Assembly: GCF_026711005.1 (NCBI RefSeq) | Contig: NZ_JAPPVJ010000006.1 | Span: 124,001-188,000 of the forward strand | DNA: 64,000 nt | Origin: Sphingobacterium sp. UT-1RO-CII-1 | GTDB taxonomy: Bacteria; Bacteroidota; Bacteroidia; Sphingobacteriales; Sphingobacteriaceae | Reading direction: 5' to 3' | In this document: piece by piece, positions 25,527 to 35,528 of the stretch | Position numbering within the stretch: position 1 is the first letter of the stretch | Layout of the letters: each line of letters starts with the position of its first letter | Position numbers and translations under genes: made by a program | Notes under the pieces: generated by a model | Databases searched by the model: none | What the model saw: only the letters and a program-made list of their open reading frames with translations | What the model was told of the DNA's origin: nothing

Positions 25527-25816
25527 ATATATGTATAATTTATCTTTTATCTATCGTATGTAATTGTAATACACTTCTCTATTTATGTTTATAGAAGCAC
25601 CTTAATTTCATATTCTATACGATGTATTTTTAATTTATTTTTCTTTTACTTTGTACTAGGACCTGTTCAAATGTAATACCATTTGAGAAAGATTAATAAC
25701 TTTTGGCAGTTAAAAAATGTTAACAAAAAGATTGAAAATTAATTTTTAACACGCCTTAACACTTATTACAGCGCACTGTAACAAGAATATTAAATTTACA
25801 GCTAATTTTCAAGCTT

Positions 25817-26596
25817 ATGCACGAAAAAATTAAATTCTACAAATACCAAGGCGCAGGCAATGACTTTATTCTTATAGATAATAGACAGCACGTTTTTGAG
25901 CCGCAAAACAGCGCTTTAGTGAAAAAAATGTGTGATAGAAAGTTTGGGATAGGTGCAGACGGACTCATGCTTCTGCAAGAAACTGATGAAGCAGATTTTG
26001 AAATGATTTACTTTAACGCAAATGGTCTACAGGCAAGTATGTGTGGCAACGGAGGACGATGTATAGTTGCGTTTGCTAGAGATTTAAAAATCATTGAACA
26101 CAGAACTGACTTTTTGGCAGTGGACGGATTGCACTTTGCACAAATAAAGGGCAATGAAGTAGCTTTGAGTATGATAGATGTGCTGGAATATAGGAGAGAT
26201 TCGGATGCTTATATACTACAAACAGGCTCTCCACATTATGTAAAAATAACAACCGATGTTGAAAATCTAGACGTCTATAATGCCGGTCGAAAAATAAGAT
26301 ATAGCCAAACATACAGCCCCGAAGGCATTAATGTGAATTTTGTAGAACAAGAACAGGCGGGCTATTTTGTTCGTACCTATGAACGCGGAGTGGAAAATGA
26401 AACATTGGCCTGCGGAACCGGAGCTACCGCAGCAGCTATAAGTATAGCCATAAACGAAAACAGAACTGGCACGATTGAAATACCAATCCGTGTGTTAGGC
26501 GGGCAACTACAGGTGAGTTTTGAACGAGACGAAAATAGTTTCACTAAGGTAATACTCCAGGGTCCTGCTGAATATGTATTTGAAGGAACTTACTAA
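25817..26596 (+). CDS. dapF: diaminopimelate epimerase
   Basis: A 259-residue cofactor-free epimerase converting LL- to meso-diaminopimelate for lysine and peptidoglycan synthesis. The two catalytic cysteines are Cys76 in MCGNGGRC and Cys199 in ETLACGTGATAAA. KYQGAGNDFILIDNR at the N-terminus and GADGLMLL are also diagnostic. It is divergent from htrA across 290 bp, in which I see no clear promoter element, and convergent with the helicase gene (4-bp gap). Confidence 0.97.
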   Translation: MHEKIKFYKYQGAGNDFILIDNRQHVFEPQNSALVKKMCDRKFGIGADGLMLLQETDEADFEMIYFNANGLQASMCGNGGRCIVAFARDLKIIEHRTDFLAVDGLHFAQIKGNEVALSMIDVLEYRRDSDAYILQTGSPHYVKITTDVENLDVYNAGRKIRYSQTYSPEGINVNFVEQEQAGYFVRTYERGVENETLACGTGATAAAISIAINENRTGTIEIPIRVLGGQLQVSFERDENSFTKVILQGPAEYVFEGTY

Positions 26597-26599
26597 GTA

Positions 26600-29476
26600 C
26601 TAACGAAGAAGCTCCTGTATATCATCGGGGGAAAGAGATTTGACAAAACTTTCTTCCGTCGTAATTAAAGCTGCCGAATACTCTTTCTTACGATTCTGCA
26701 AAGCTAGTATCTTCTCTTCGACGGTATCCTTACTGATGAACTTATAAATAAATACATTCTTTGTCTGCCCTATACGGTGCGCCCGATCGATAGCCTGTTG
26801 TTCGACAGCAGGATTCCACCAAGGATCGAGCACAAAAACATAGTCCGCCTCGGTCAGGTTTAAACCCACGCCGCCTGCTTTGATGGAAATAAGAAAAACC
26901 TGCACGGAAGAGTCTTCCTTAAAAGTATTAACAGCTGCCGACCGATCCCGGGTAGCTCCGTCAAGATAGGCGTAACTTATTTTCGTTTCCTCAAAATAGA
27001 CACGAAATAGCTGCAAGTGTTTAACAAACTGGGAAAAGATTAAAACTTTATGCCCTTCGGCAATAATAGACTCCAACATTTCGATAGCAGCCTGGAACTT
27101 GCCGGAGGATATATGTGCTTCTTCATCTAACATTTTAGGGTGGTTGGCCGCTTGTCTAAGCTTAGTAAGCCCTTGCAGTAAAATAATTTGATTTTTAGCT
27201 CCTGCCTCCTTTAAAGAGTTGTTCAGCAAAGCGTTTCTATATTCAGATTTTATAGATTCGTATTTCTCGTACTGTTCATCAGTCATGTCGCAAAAAACGA
27301 CCTGCTCTGTTTTAGGCGGCAGCTCGGTAGCAACCTGATCTTTGGTACGACGAAGTACAAATGGTTTAATAATGGCCTGCAAACGCGCAGCTTTATCTTC
27401 GTCCTTTTTCTTCTCGATAGGGATGACAAATTCTTTCTGAAAATAGGTATAAGAGCCCAAAAGCCCGGGGTTGGCAAAATGCATTTGCGACCATATATCG
27501 GCCACAGTGTTTTCAATGGGTGTGCCGCTGAGCGCTAGTTTATATCTGGACTTTAAGCTCTTTATAGCCTTAAAAGCCTTAGAGCTAGGGTTTTTTATCT
27601 GCTGACTCTCGTCAAGAACAATATAATTGAAAAAGAATTTACTAAATAGCTCGATATCTCCCCGTACAATGCCGTAGGTAGTAATAACCAGATCGAAATG
27701 AGAGAAGCCAAAAGGGTCTTTCAATCGATTACTGCCCGTATGCCGAAGTATACGCAGCTGAGGAGCAAAGCGCTCCGCTTCTTTTTGCCAATTGTATATA
27801 AGCGATGTAGGCAAAATAAGCAATGAAGTTTGCGTATGATCACTCCCATGTAGCGCCTCTTTCTGCTTCTGCAAAAGAGCCAAAGTTTGCACAGTTTTAC
27901 CCAAGCCCATGTCGTCGGCTAGACACCCACCAAAGTTATAGCTTTGCAAAAAATGAAACCAATTGTAACCTGCCTTTTGATACGGACGTAATTGACCTAC
28001 AAAATGAGCAGGCATAGGCGCCTCTTCGATGTGATTAAAATCCAATAGTTTTTGCAAGCGTCTATTAAAAGCAATCTGAGTATGTTCGGATATTTCGTAA
28101 AGCAAACCAATATGTGATTTGCTTAACGTAAGCTCATTCTTCTGAAGTGCAAACTGGAACAAATGCTCATATTGCGCAAACCACTCGTCGGGCAGGATAG
28201 CGATTTCCCCATTGGGCAAAATAAATTCACGTATTTTATGCAAAATATGTTCACGTAGCTCAATAAAAGGTATCGTATAATCGCCAAAACAGGCAACCGC
28301 CTTAATATCAAACCAGTCGCTCTGTTCTTCAACAGTTATTTCTAAAGAGGTGCGCCCAATAAATATAGGCTTTGTACCTTTTGCCTGTATAATTTGATAG
28401 CCATTATCAAGGATATTTTCCTGATTTTTATTTAACCAATCGATAATCGTACCCTGATGATCAGGAAGAACAAAACTACCAAACAGGGGATCCTTTTTAA
28501 GCAAACCTTTATCTTTTAAGTAAGCAGCCTGCTTTTCCTCCCATAGCAAAGAACGCCTGATTCGATAAAACACATACTCGTCCTGATCTTCGTTATGCTC
28601 CATTTGAACTGTGACAGGATGGTCTGTGCCGTAATGAAAACGATAAGGCCCATAATCAAACAAAAGCTGTACAAAAGACTGCCCCGACTCTACATAATAA
28701 AATTGAAGAATAGGCTTTGCCTGTTCTCGAACGGTTTGTATAATAAAGCCTTCAGCATAAACATGATGCTTCTCGATTAGGCCTTTAACAAAAGTTTCGA
28801 AATATTTCTTTTCAGTCGACCGAGGCACCGCTATATATCGTTTATTTAAAAAAGGGCTTAGCTTCTTACCATCGATACCATCTTCAAAATAATGCAGGGT
28901 GTTTTCTAACAAAAGCCAAGCTTCTTTATTTACAACGACCTGACTATCTTTGTACATAAAGTCGAGCCGATTACCTTTATACTTTAAAGTAGGAAAGTAC
29001 CTCGTCTCGACGTCATTACGCCGGAAGTGAAACAAAATAGAACTGGGCTCATCAGCAATTTGCAATGCTTGATCGGCAGGGTAACCATCCTTACCCATTA
29101 AGAATAATGGTTTATCAGCCAACATTTTTAATACACGGAGCATCCGCTGCTCAATTTTTGGGCGTAATGTATTATAAGCACGCTCGTCAAATACTTTAGT
29201 GAAAAAGTCGATGGCACGCATAGCTTTCTTATTGTATTGCTTGATTAAGTGCGTTTGCTCTGTCTCGTCGAGTATACGGATGATCTCCCTGTCGGTTTCA
29301 TCAACAGCAGAAGCAAAATCATCAATAGTAGCACTAAAGACACGACGATAGCCTAAAGAATATGAACCATTTGGATTCAAATAAATGATATGGGGCTCTA
29401 AAATATAGCCCAAATAGGGATGCTCCCCTAACGAATAGACCAACTTAAATGAAACATTCCCCTCGACCTTACGCAT
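26600..29476 (-). CDS. SNF2-family DNA helicase/ATPase
   Basis: A 958-residue protein. The N-terminal half (1-490) is a poorly conserved accessory region with alternating strands. The SNF2 motor follows: QLRPYQKAGYNW (495-506), Walker A DDMGLGKT (521-528), DESQ box (622-625), LSGTPIENT (649-656), and the C-terminal RecA lobe with LIFSQF, SIKAGGVGLNLT and motif VI QAIDRAHRIGQ (894-904). It is expected to translocate on duplex DNA and remodel DNA-protein complexes. No SWIM zinc finger is visible. It is not placed beside a methyltransferase or nuclease, so a defence role is not supported. A repeat block lies upstream of its start. Confidence 0.9.
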   Translation of the reverse strand: MRKVEGNVSFKLVYSLGEHPYLGYILEPHIIYLNPNGSYSLGYRRVFSATIDDFASAVDETDREIIRILDETEQTHLIKQYNKKAMRAIDFFTKVFDERAYNTLRPKIEQRMLRVLKMLADKPLFLMGKDGYPADQALQIADEPSSILFHFRRNDVETRYFPTLKYKGNRLDFMYKDSQVVVNKEAWLLLENTLHYFEDGIDGKKLSPFLNKRYIAVPRSTEKKYFETFVKGLIEKHHVYAEGFIIQTVREQAKPILQFYYVESGQSFVQLLFDYGPYRFHYGTDHPVTVQMEHNEDQDEYVFYRIRRSLLWEEKQAAYLKDKGLLKKDPLFGSFVLPDHQGTIIDWLNKNQENILDNGYQIIQAKGTKPIFIGRTSLEITVEEQSDWFDIKAVACFGDYTIPFIELREHILHKIREFILPNGEIAILPDEWFAQYEHLFQFALQKNELTLSKSHIGLLYEISEHTQIAFNRRLQKLLDFNHIEEAPMPAHFVGQLRPYQKAGYNWFHFLQSYNFGGCLADDMGLGKTVQTLALLQKQKEALHGSDHTQTSLLILPTSLIYNWQKEAERFAPQLRILRHTGSNRLKDPFGFSHFDLVITTYGIVRGDIELFSKFFFNYIVLDESQQIKNPSSKAFKAIKSLKSRYKLALSGTPIENTVADIWSQMHFANPGLLGSYTYFQKEFVIPIEKKKDEDKAARLQAIIKPFVLRRTKDQVATELPPKTEQVVFCDMTDEQYEKYESIKSEYRNALLNNSLKEAGAKNQIILLQGLTKLRQAANHPKMLDEEAHISSGKFQAAIEMLESIIAEGHKVLIFSQFVKHLQLFRVYFEETKISYAYLDGATRDRSAAVNTFKEDSSVQVFLISIKAGGVGLNLTEADYVFVLDPWWNPAVEQQAIDRAHRIGQTKNVFIYKFISKDTVEEKILALQNRKKEYSAALITTEESFVKSLSPDDIQELLR

Positions 29477-29603
29477 GCTGCTTACTTTGCCTGATAAAAA
29501 GGTACTAATATACTGAATTTAGAGCGCTTTATACGAATCTTCACTGCTCACTTTGCTTTGAAAAAAGAGAGAGCCTTATGCTGCTAACACCATAACCAAG
29601 GAA

Positions 29604-29848
29604 GAAAAGAAGCAATGGCACAGGAAAGGAAAGCCAGACAGAGACATAAACACAAAACAGGACCGACCTCGGGTGCTGTCGCGTAAAGAAAGTAGCGAAT
29701 AAGACCGAAAAGAAGGGATTTTGGAAGTGGAGCATAGCGTAACGGCTTAAAGACATTCCGGGCTTGAAGATGCTTTTAGCGAAACAGCAACCCAGTCTTG
29801 ATTTTTGGTTCCTTTTTATCAAGAAAAAGGAACAGAGCATACAATAGC
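29604..29848 (-). repeat. dispersed repeat, copy 1
   Basis: About 245 bp nearly identical to copy 2 located 330 bp further on. On the minus strand it begins with the hairpin CCTTTTTCTTGATAAAAAGG (29811-29830) and continues with CAAGACTGGGTTGC, CTTTACGCGACAGCACC and CTGTTTTGTGTTTATGTC. It is the same family as 19213-19395 on the other strand. Differences from copy 2 are a few single bases. Confidence 0.9.
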
Positions 29849-29932
29849 ATAACCTGATAATCTACGCTTTATTAACAACCAAGACTCTGAAAGCAAAAGA
29901 AAGATCGCCGCACTACGCTCGCGATGACGCAG
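29849..29932 (-). repeat. linker module of the dispersed repeat
   Basis: Eighty-four bases joining copies 1 and 2. On the minus strand it reads CTCTGCGTCATCGCGAGCG and further on CGTAGATTATCAGG. The same module follows repeat copy a at about 19130-19212 on the plus strand. Hence the ancestral unit is hairpin module plus linker, about 330 bp. GCGTCATCGCGAGCG-type sequences are common dispersed intergenic repeats in Bacteroidota. Confidence 0.75.
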
Positions 29933-30178
29933 AGAAAAGAAGCAATGGCACAGGAAAGGAAAGCCAGACAGAGAAATAAACACAAAACAGGACCGACCTC
30001 GGGTGCTGTCGCGTAAAGAAAGTAGCGAATAAGACCAAAAAGAATGGATTTTGGAAGTGGAGCATAGCGGAACGGCTTAAAGACATTCTGGGCTTGAAGA
30101 TGCTTTTAGCGAAACAGCAACCCAGTCTTGATTTTTGAATCCTTTTTATCAAGAAAAAGGAACAGAGCATACAATAGC
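29933..30178 (-). repeat. dispersed repeat, copy 2
   Basis: Nearly identical to copy 1, offset by exactly 330 bp. The hairpin is at 30141-30160. The high identity suggests recent tandem duplication or gene conversion. Confidence 0.9.
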
Positions 30179-30181
30179 CAA

Positions 30182-30276
30182 CACAGAGACATAAACACAA
30201 AACAAGACCGACCTCGGGTGCTGTCGCGTAAAGAAAGTAGCAAATAAGACCGAAAAGAATGGATTTTGGAAGTGGA
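30182..30276 (-). repeat. dispersed repeat, copy 3 (partial)
   Basis: Contains only the part from the GACATAAACACAAAAC motif to TTTTGGAAGTGGAG as read on the plus strand, then stops abruptly before the hairpin half. The linker module is missing between copies 2 and 3. Confidence 0.85.
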
Positions 30277-30301
30277 GATAAAAAGACCTCAAAATCAGTA
30301 A

Positions 30302-30334
30302 TAAAAAAATGTCTCGATCAATTGATCGAGACAT
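30302..30334 (-). terminator. strong intrinsic terminator of the nuo operon
   Basis: A perfect 26-bp palindrome (30309-30334, arms ATGTCTCGATC) is followed on the minus strand by seven T residues. It lies about 42 bp past the nuoN stop. Confidence 0.93.
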
Positions 30335-30375
30335 CGCATTCTGTTATTCACTAGTTTTAAAAAGTAATTTTCTCT

Positions 30376-31761
30376 TTACAAAAGACCAATCAGACAATCT
30401 GGATATACACCAATAATGATTGTCAACAGAGCAGCTAAAGTAAGTACAATTTTATAGTTTGTAGGAATCGGAAGGTCCGAACCAGCATTTTCGTTTTCTG
30501 TTTTGAAATACATGCTAACTACTACACGCAAATAATAGTAAACCCCTATAGCGGCATTAATAGCTGCAAGTACAAGCAATACGACATGGTAATTGCCCAT
30601 CACATTATTGAACATCATGAACTTGCCTATGAAACCAGCTGTCAAAGGTATGCCCGCTAAAGACAACATAGCGACAGTAACTACAGCTGCTAGCCAAGGA
30701 TTACGTTTAGCTAAACCATTAAACGACTCAAAAAGATCAGAGCCCGTTTTGCGCTTTACCAAAATAAGAGCCGTAAACGCAACAATAGAAGCTAAAGCAT
30801 AGGCTGTTGCATAAGTAAGTATACTAGATGCGGATGTTGCACCAATAGCAACTATAGCAAATAACATATACCCGGCATGTGAGACACTGGAGTATGCCAT
30901 CATACGCTTAAAGCTGGATTGCATAAGTGCACTGATATTGCCCACAAAAAGGGTAATAATAATAACTGTTAATAGTACGGGTGTCCAGAAGGAATCTAGA
31001 GGCACTAAAACCTCACTGAATAAGCGTAGAAATCCTATAAAAGAAGCAATCTTAACAACAGTACTCATATAAGCTGTTATCAAGATAGGCGCACCATCAT
31101 AAACATCTGGAGTCCAGAAATGAAAGGGAGCAACGCCAACTTTAAAACAAAGACCACAAAGAACAAGAAGAATACCTGCGTAAAATATTGGCGATATGTC
31201 TGTGCCTGTAGCTACATAAGTCTGAAGTGCAGCTAAATCAAAAGTGCCGGATGCACCGTACATTAAAGCAATACCAAATAATAGGAAACCCGTAGAGAAA
31301 GCACCCATTAAAAAGTACTTTAAAGAAGCCTCATTAGAAGCCAAGTCGTTCTTACGTATACCCACTAGAATATAAAGTGCAACGGACATAATTTCTATAC
31401 CAATAAAAAGCATAGCAAAATTATGATAGGCATTAACCAAAATAGCACCTAGTAAAGAAAAGATAATCAAGCTATAATATTCGGCAACATTAGAACTGAT
31501 ACGATTAAAATATTCTTTAGATAACAAGAGGATAAGCCCCGTTACGAGAACACATAATATAGAAAAAGTTAAAGCAAGATGGTCAAAAATAACCATACCG
31601 TTATATAAAGGCAATGCCTCTTTCTGCCAATCGGAAACTAAAAAACCAAGTGTTACCACTAGGCCCAATAGCGTAACCGGAAGCAGTGCGTTTTTAGCTT
31701 TATACAAACCAACGTACAAAATTAAAATACCTAATATGCCTAACGTTATAATCGCCCCCAT
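30376..31761 (-). CDS. nuoN: NADH-quinone oxidoreductase subunit N
   Basis: A 461-residue antiporter-like membrane subunit of complex I with about 14 hydrophobic helices. Marks are YYSLIIFSLLGAILV, YNFAMLFIGIEIMSVALYILV (with the conserved TM Glu) and the FKVGVAPFHFWTPDVYDGAP proton-channel helix. It conducts protons across the inner membrane during NADH oxidation. Last gene of the operon, 20 bp after nuoM. Confidence 0.97.
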   Translation of the reverse strand: MGAIITLGILGILILYVGLYKAKNALLPVTLLGLVVTLGFLVSDWQKEALPLYNGMVIFDHLALTFSILCVLVTGLILLLSKEYFNRISSNVAEYYSLIIFSLLGAILVNAYHNFAMLFIGIEIMSVALYILVGIRKNDLASNEASLKYFLMGAFSTGFLLFGIALMYGASGTFDLAALQTYVATGTDISPIFYAGILLVLCGLCFKVGVAPFHFWTPDVYDGAPILITAYMSTVVKIASFIGFLRLFSEVLVPLDSFWTPVLLTVIIITLFVGNISALMQSSFKRMMAYSSVSHAGYMLFAIVAIGATSASSILTYATAYALASIVAFTALILVKRKTGSDLFESFNGLAKRNPWLAAVVTVAMLSLAGIPLTAGFIGKFMMFNNVMGNYHVVLLVLAAINAAIGVYYYLRVVVSMYFKTENENAGSDLPIPTNYKIVLTLAALLTIIIGVYPDCLIGLL

Positions 31762-31781
31762 AATATTCGTATAATCGCTAT

Positions 31782-33227
31782 TTAAAATTTAATTTGATTC
31801 AATAAGTTCATTACAGATGCTTCCGATAAATCTAAAATAGTATTTGGAAAAACACCAAGGTAGATTGTAAAAAACACCAGTACAGATAAAACAACCAGCT
31901 CGTAGCCACTAACATCAGCATAAGCTGTACCTGCTGAAGCAGGAGTACCTAACATAGTCTTCTGATAGAAACGCAACATATAAACCGCTCCCAATATAAG
32001 GGTCAGACCACCAAGAACAACATACCAAGGCTCGTACCCAAACACAGCTTTCAGAAGCAGAAACTCACCGATAAAACCATTGGTAAGTGGCAGGCCTATT
32101 GCCCCCATAAGAATAATAATAAATGCAATGGCAAGTTTTGGCATGCTTGAAGCAAGTCCGCCCAGATCGGCCAATTGACGGCTACCGGCACGGCGTTGTA
32201 TAATGTCGATAATGAAGAAAAGCCCCACCACACTTAAACCATGATTGACCATCTGTAAAATAGCACCTTGAAGGCCTTCCCCCTGCCAAGAAACCACACC
32301 AGCACTGATAAGACCGACGTGTGCAATAGAGGAATAAGCTATCAGACGTTTTGCATCTTGTTGTTTAAATGCAATGATAGATGCATAAACCACGCCGATA
32401 AGACATAACAACATAACGATATTGCTATACGCCAAGACTGCAAATGGTGTGACAGGAAGCAACCAACGAATTAACCCATACACTCCCATTTTAAGCATAA
32501 TACCCGCAAGGAGCATTGTCCCGGCTGAAGGCGCATGTGTATAGGTGTTTGGTTGCCACGTATGAAAAGGAAGAATAGGAATTTTAATAGCAAAAGCAAT
32601 AAAGAATGCCCAGAATATCCAACGCTGTTCGACTTCTGATAAATTAAGAGCAACTAAAGATGTCCATTCTAAATTACGATCAGGCACCTGATTGTACAAG
32701 TACACGATAGCCACAAGCATTAATATACTACCAAAGAAGGTATATACAAAAAACTTCATATTAATGGCGATGCGATCGCCTTCACCCCATAGAGCGCAAA
32801 TAAAATATATAGGTATTAAGGCAATTTCCCAACCTACGTAAAAAGAAAAAGCATCTAGAGCAACAAAGACTAACAGTAAGCCTGCTTGCATAAAGGCAAT
32901 AAGACCATAGAAGTTACCTTTAAAGTCTTTACCAAAAGAACTAAGGATGATTAAAGGAATTAATCCATTGGTAAGAATAACCATAGGTAGGCTAATGCCA
33001 TCTAAGCCAATATGAAATTGTAGGCCTAAAGATGAAATCCAAGTCCAGTTTTGCTCAAACTGTACACTCGCATCTGGCTTAAACCCGGTAAGAAATGGTA
33101 TAGTCAATCCAAGTTGCACCAATGATAAGATGAGTGCTAACCGTTTTGCCTGTGTTGAATCTTTCAAACAGAACAGCAACAATGCTGTAAGGATAGGTAC
33201 TGCTAATAATATAAAAAGGTTATCCAT
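31782..33227 (-). CDS. nuoM: NADH-quinone oxidoreductase subunit M
   Basis: A 481-residue antiporter-like membrane subunit. Diagnostic parts are LQFHIGLDGISLPMVILT, DAFSFYVGWEIALIPIYFI, KIPILPFHTWQPNTYTHAPSAG and KRLIAYSSIAHVGLI. It forms a proton half-channel pair with NuoL and NuoN in the membrane arm. Twenty-one bases separate it from nuoL. Confidence 0.97.
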   Translation of the reverse strand: MDNLFILLAVPILTALLLFCLKDSTQAKRLALILSLVQLGLTIPFLTGFKPDASVQFEQNWTWISSLGLQFHIGLDGISLPMVILTNGLIPLIILSSFGKDFKGNFYGLIAFMQAGLLLVFVALDAFSFYVGWEIALIPIYFICALWGEGDRIAINMKFFVYTFFGSILMLVAIVYLYNQVPDRNLEWTSLVALNLSEVEQRWIFWAFFIAFAIKIPILPFHTWQPNTYTHAPSAGTMLLAGIMLKMGVYGLIRWLLPVTPFAVLAYSNIVMLLCLIGVVYASIIAFKQQDAKRLIAYSSIAHVGLISAGVVSWQGEGLQGAILQMVNHGLSVVGLFFIIDIIQRRAGSRQLADLGGLASSMPKLAIAFIIILMGAIGLPLTNGFIGEFLLLKAVFGYEPWYVVLGGLTLILGAVYMLRFYQKTMLGTPASAGTAYADVSGYELVVLSVLVFFTIYLGVFPNTILDLSEASVMNLLNQIKF

Positions 33228-33248
33228 TGATTTCTACTGTATTTGAAA

Positions 33249-35168
33249 TTAAATCGCTAATATCCCATAAATCATGATGCCAACAATTGCTAGAACCATC
33301 ATTAAAATATAAAATCCTACGTAACCACTCTGCAACTGCCTAATACCTTTGCCTGAAGTTACGATAAATGCACAGACACTATTGACAATACCATCGATAG
33401 CGAGACGATCTATAGTTTTGTACAAGAAAATAGAAAGCTGATTTAAAGGCTTAACCACTAAGGCTCCGTATAACTCATCGATGTATAATTTATTATAAGA
33501 CAGTTTATGTAATAAGCCCTGCTCACTTCCTTCTTGTAAAGGAACACCTGCACGGGTTACATATTTATTGTAGGCAAAAATAGCTATCACTAACGCCCCT
33601 AAAGCGGAAGCTCCCATTAATATAAACTCTGTGCTGTGGCTTAATGTCAAACTCACTTGATAAGCACTACCCGATTCATATATAGGTGCTAAAAAACCTG
33701 CTAGTGCAAAATTACCTCCTAAGGCTTCTGGCCAATTTATCAGCCCACCAACAGCTGATAAAACAGCTAGCACTACAAGTGGCAATGTCATCTGCCAAGG
33801 CGATTCGTGCAATTTAGATTGCTGATCGGCAGTTCCTCTAAATTTACCAAAAAAGGTGAGGTATAGCAGACGAAACATATAGAAAGCGGTAAATAAAGCT
33901 GTAATAAAACCTACTGCCCAAAGCAAAGGATTGTGTTGAAAAGCATAGGCTAATATTTCGTCTTTAGAGAAAAAACCTGCAAATGGTGGGATACCACTAA
34001 TAGCTATTGTAGCAATCAGCATCGTGCTGAAGGTAATAGGCATAGCTTTGCGTAGACCGCCCATTTTGCGCATATCTTGCTCATCTCCCATAGCGTGAAT
34101 AACAGAGCCTGCGCCGAGGAACAAAAGAGCCTTAAAGAAAGCATGTGTTAATACATGAAAGAAAGCACCCGTAAAAGCACCAACTCCCAAACCTAAGAAC
34201 ATATATCCTAACTGAGAAACTGTAGAATAAGCCAACACTTTTTTGATATCATTTTGCGTCAGCGCTATAAATGCAGCGACAAGTGCGGTCGCTAAACCAA
34301 TGATTGCCATTATCTCCATGGTAACAGGAGATAATGTGAACAAAATATTAGAGCGCACAACCATATAAATTCCTGCTGTAACCATAGTAGCAGCGTGAAT
34401 TAATGCAGAGACAGGCGTTGGCCCAGCCATTGCATCTGGCAACCAGGTGAATAGAGGTATCTGTGCTGATTTTCCTGTTGCAGCAACGAAAAGAAGCAAC
34501 GTAATGATCAATAAGGTAGAGTCGCCCACTGTCATACCTGCAGCTTGACTAAAAACTCCATTATACTCTAGTGTACCAAATGTCACCAAGATAAAGAACA
34601 TGGCGATCAAAAAACCCAAATCACCGATGCGGTTCATTACGAAAGCTTTTTTAGCAGCGGCAGCGTAAGATGAGTTTTTATACCAGAAGCCGATAAGCAA
34701 ATACGAACAAAGACCTACTCCTTCCCAACCAATGAACATAACCAGATAGTTGGAGCCCATGACCAAAACACTCATGAAAAAGATAAAGAGGTTCAGGTAA
34801 GCGAAAAACTTACCAAATCCGCCGTCCTTGCCCATATAACTATAGGAGTAAAGATGGATTAAAAACCCAACTCCTGTGATAATAAGCAACATTAAAGAGC
34901 TTAAAGGATCAATCAGAAAAGACAATCCGACGTTTAACTGACCTACAGTAAACCAATCGAATAGATGCATCGTAATTTCTGCAACCTGACCAGAATCTCG
35001 TAAAGCTGCTATATCAAAATAAAGCAACAAGCTCATTAAGAAAGAAGCAAGTACAACAGAGCAACCTATGAAGCCAATGGCTATTTTAGGAAGGGTATTT
35101 CTAAATAAACCGTTTATAATAAATCCGATCAGCGGGATCAGGGGTATTAGCCAAATTAATTCCGACAT
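33249..35168 (-). CDS. nuoL: NADH-quinone oxidoreductase subunit L
   Basis: A 639-residue antiporter-like subunit with about 16 helices. It shows NVGLSFLIDPLSSLMLLIITGVG, MFIGWEGVGLCSYLLIGFWY, QIPLFTWLPDAMAGPTPVSALIHAATMVTAGIY and KKVLAYSTVSQLGYM (each read in shorter blocks). The extended C-terminus beyond residue 500 matches the lateral helix HL that braces NuoM and NuoN. Length is typical for NuoL. Confidence 0.97.
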   Translation of the reverse strand: MSELIWLIPLIPLIGFIINGLFRNTLPKIAIGFIGCSVVLASFLMSLLLYFDIAALRDSGQVAEITMHLFDWFTVGQLNVGLSFLIDPLSSLMLLIITGVGFLIHLYSYSYMGKDGGFGKFFAYLNLFIFFMSVLVMGSNYLVMFIGWEGVGLCSYLLIGFWYKNSSYAAAAKKAFVMNRIGDLGFLIAMFFILVTFGTLEYNGVFSQAAGMTVGDSTLLIITLLLFVAATGKSAQIPLFTWLPDAMAGPTPVSALIHAATMVTAGIYMVVRSNILFTLSPVTMEIMAIIGLATALVAAFIALTQNDIKKVLAYSTVSQLGYMFLGLGVGAFTGAFFHVLTHAFFKALLFLGAGSVIHAMGDEQDMRKMGGLRKAMPITFSTMLIATIAISGIPPFAGFFSKDEILAYAFQHNPLLWAVGFITALFTAFYMFRLLYLTFFGKFRGTADQQSKLHESPWQMTLPLVVLAVLSAVGGLINWPEALGGNFALAGFLAPIYESGSAYQVSLTLSHSTEFILMGASALGALVIAIFAYNKYVTRAGVPLQEGSEQGLLHKLSYNKLYIDELYGALVVKPLNQLSIFLYKTIDRLAIDGIVNSVCAFIVTSGKGIRQLQSGYVGFYILMMVLAIVGIMIYGILAI

Positions 35169-35198
35169 ACTATTCTTACTAAATTTCTCTTACAATTA

Positions 35199-35528
35199 TT
35201 ACCAACGTAGTTTACTTAATGACTCTATATCTACCGATTTTGTATTCCTATAGACCATAACTATAATAGCTAAGCCTACTGCAACTTCGGCGGCGGCCAA
35301 TGCCATAACAAAAAACACAAAAACCTGTCCGCTTGGATCTCCACGATAAGCAGAAAAAGCAACAAGCAACAAGTTTACCGAGTTCAGCATAAGCTCAATA
35401 GACATCATAATAATGATGATATTACGGCGAATAAGAACACCGGTAACACCAATAGCAAACATAATACTACAAAATATAATGTAGTGATTAAGTGGAACTC
35501 CTTGTATCTGATCAACTATATTTTCCAT
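35199..35528 (-). CDS. nuoK: NADH-quinone oxidoreductase subunit K
   Basis: A 109-residue three-helix membrane subunit. The essential Glu lies in helix 2 (IIMMSIELMLNSVNLLLV), and helix 3 begins with a second acidic site (AAAEVAVGLAIIVMVY). Its start overlaps the nuoJ stop by one base. Confidence 0.96.
   Translation of the reverse strand: MENIVDQIQGVPLNHYIIFCSIMFAIGVTGVLIRRNIIIIMMSIELMLNSVNLLLVAFSAYRGDPSGQVFVFFVMALAAAEVAVGLAIIVMVYRNTKSVDIESLSKLRW

Larger units (their letters stand above)
29477..30375. other. 899-bp gene-free region: dispersed repeats and nuo terminator
   Basis: It holds two nearly identical repeat copies, one partial copy, and the terminator of the nuo operon. Minus-strand frames of 61-99 codons in this stretch are alike because the DNA is repeated; nothing suggests they are translated. 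Confidence 0.8.

Noticed and set aside
26600-29476. SNF2 helicase as part of a defence system
   Set aside because: No nuclease, methyltransferase or other defence partner is adjacent; its neighbours are dapF and the nuo operon.
29541-30334. Minus-strand frames of 61-99 codons, and a similar one at 19213-19428
   Set aside because: They lie in the dispersed repeat, overlap each other and a terminator, and resemble each other only because the DNA is repeated.
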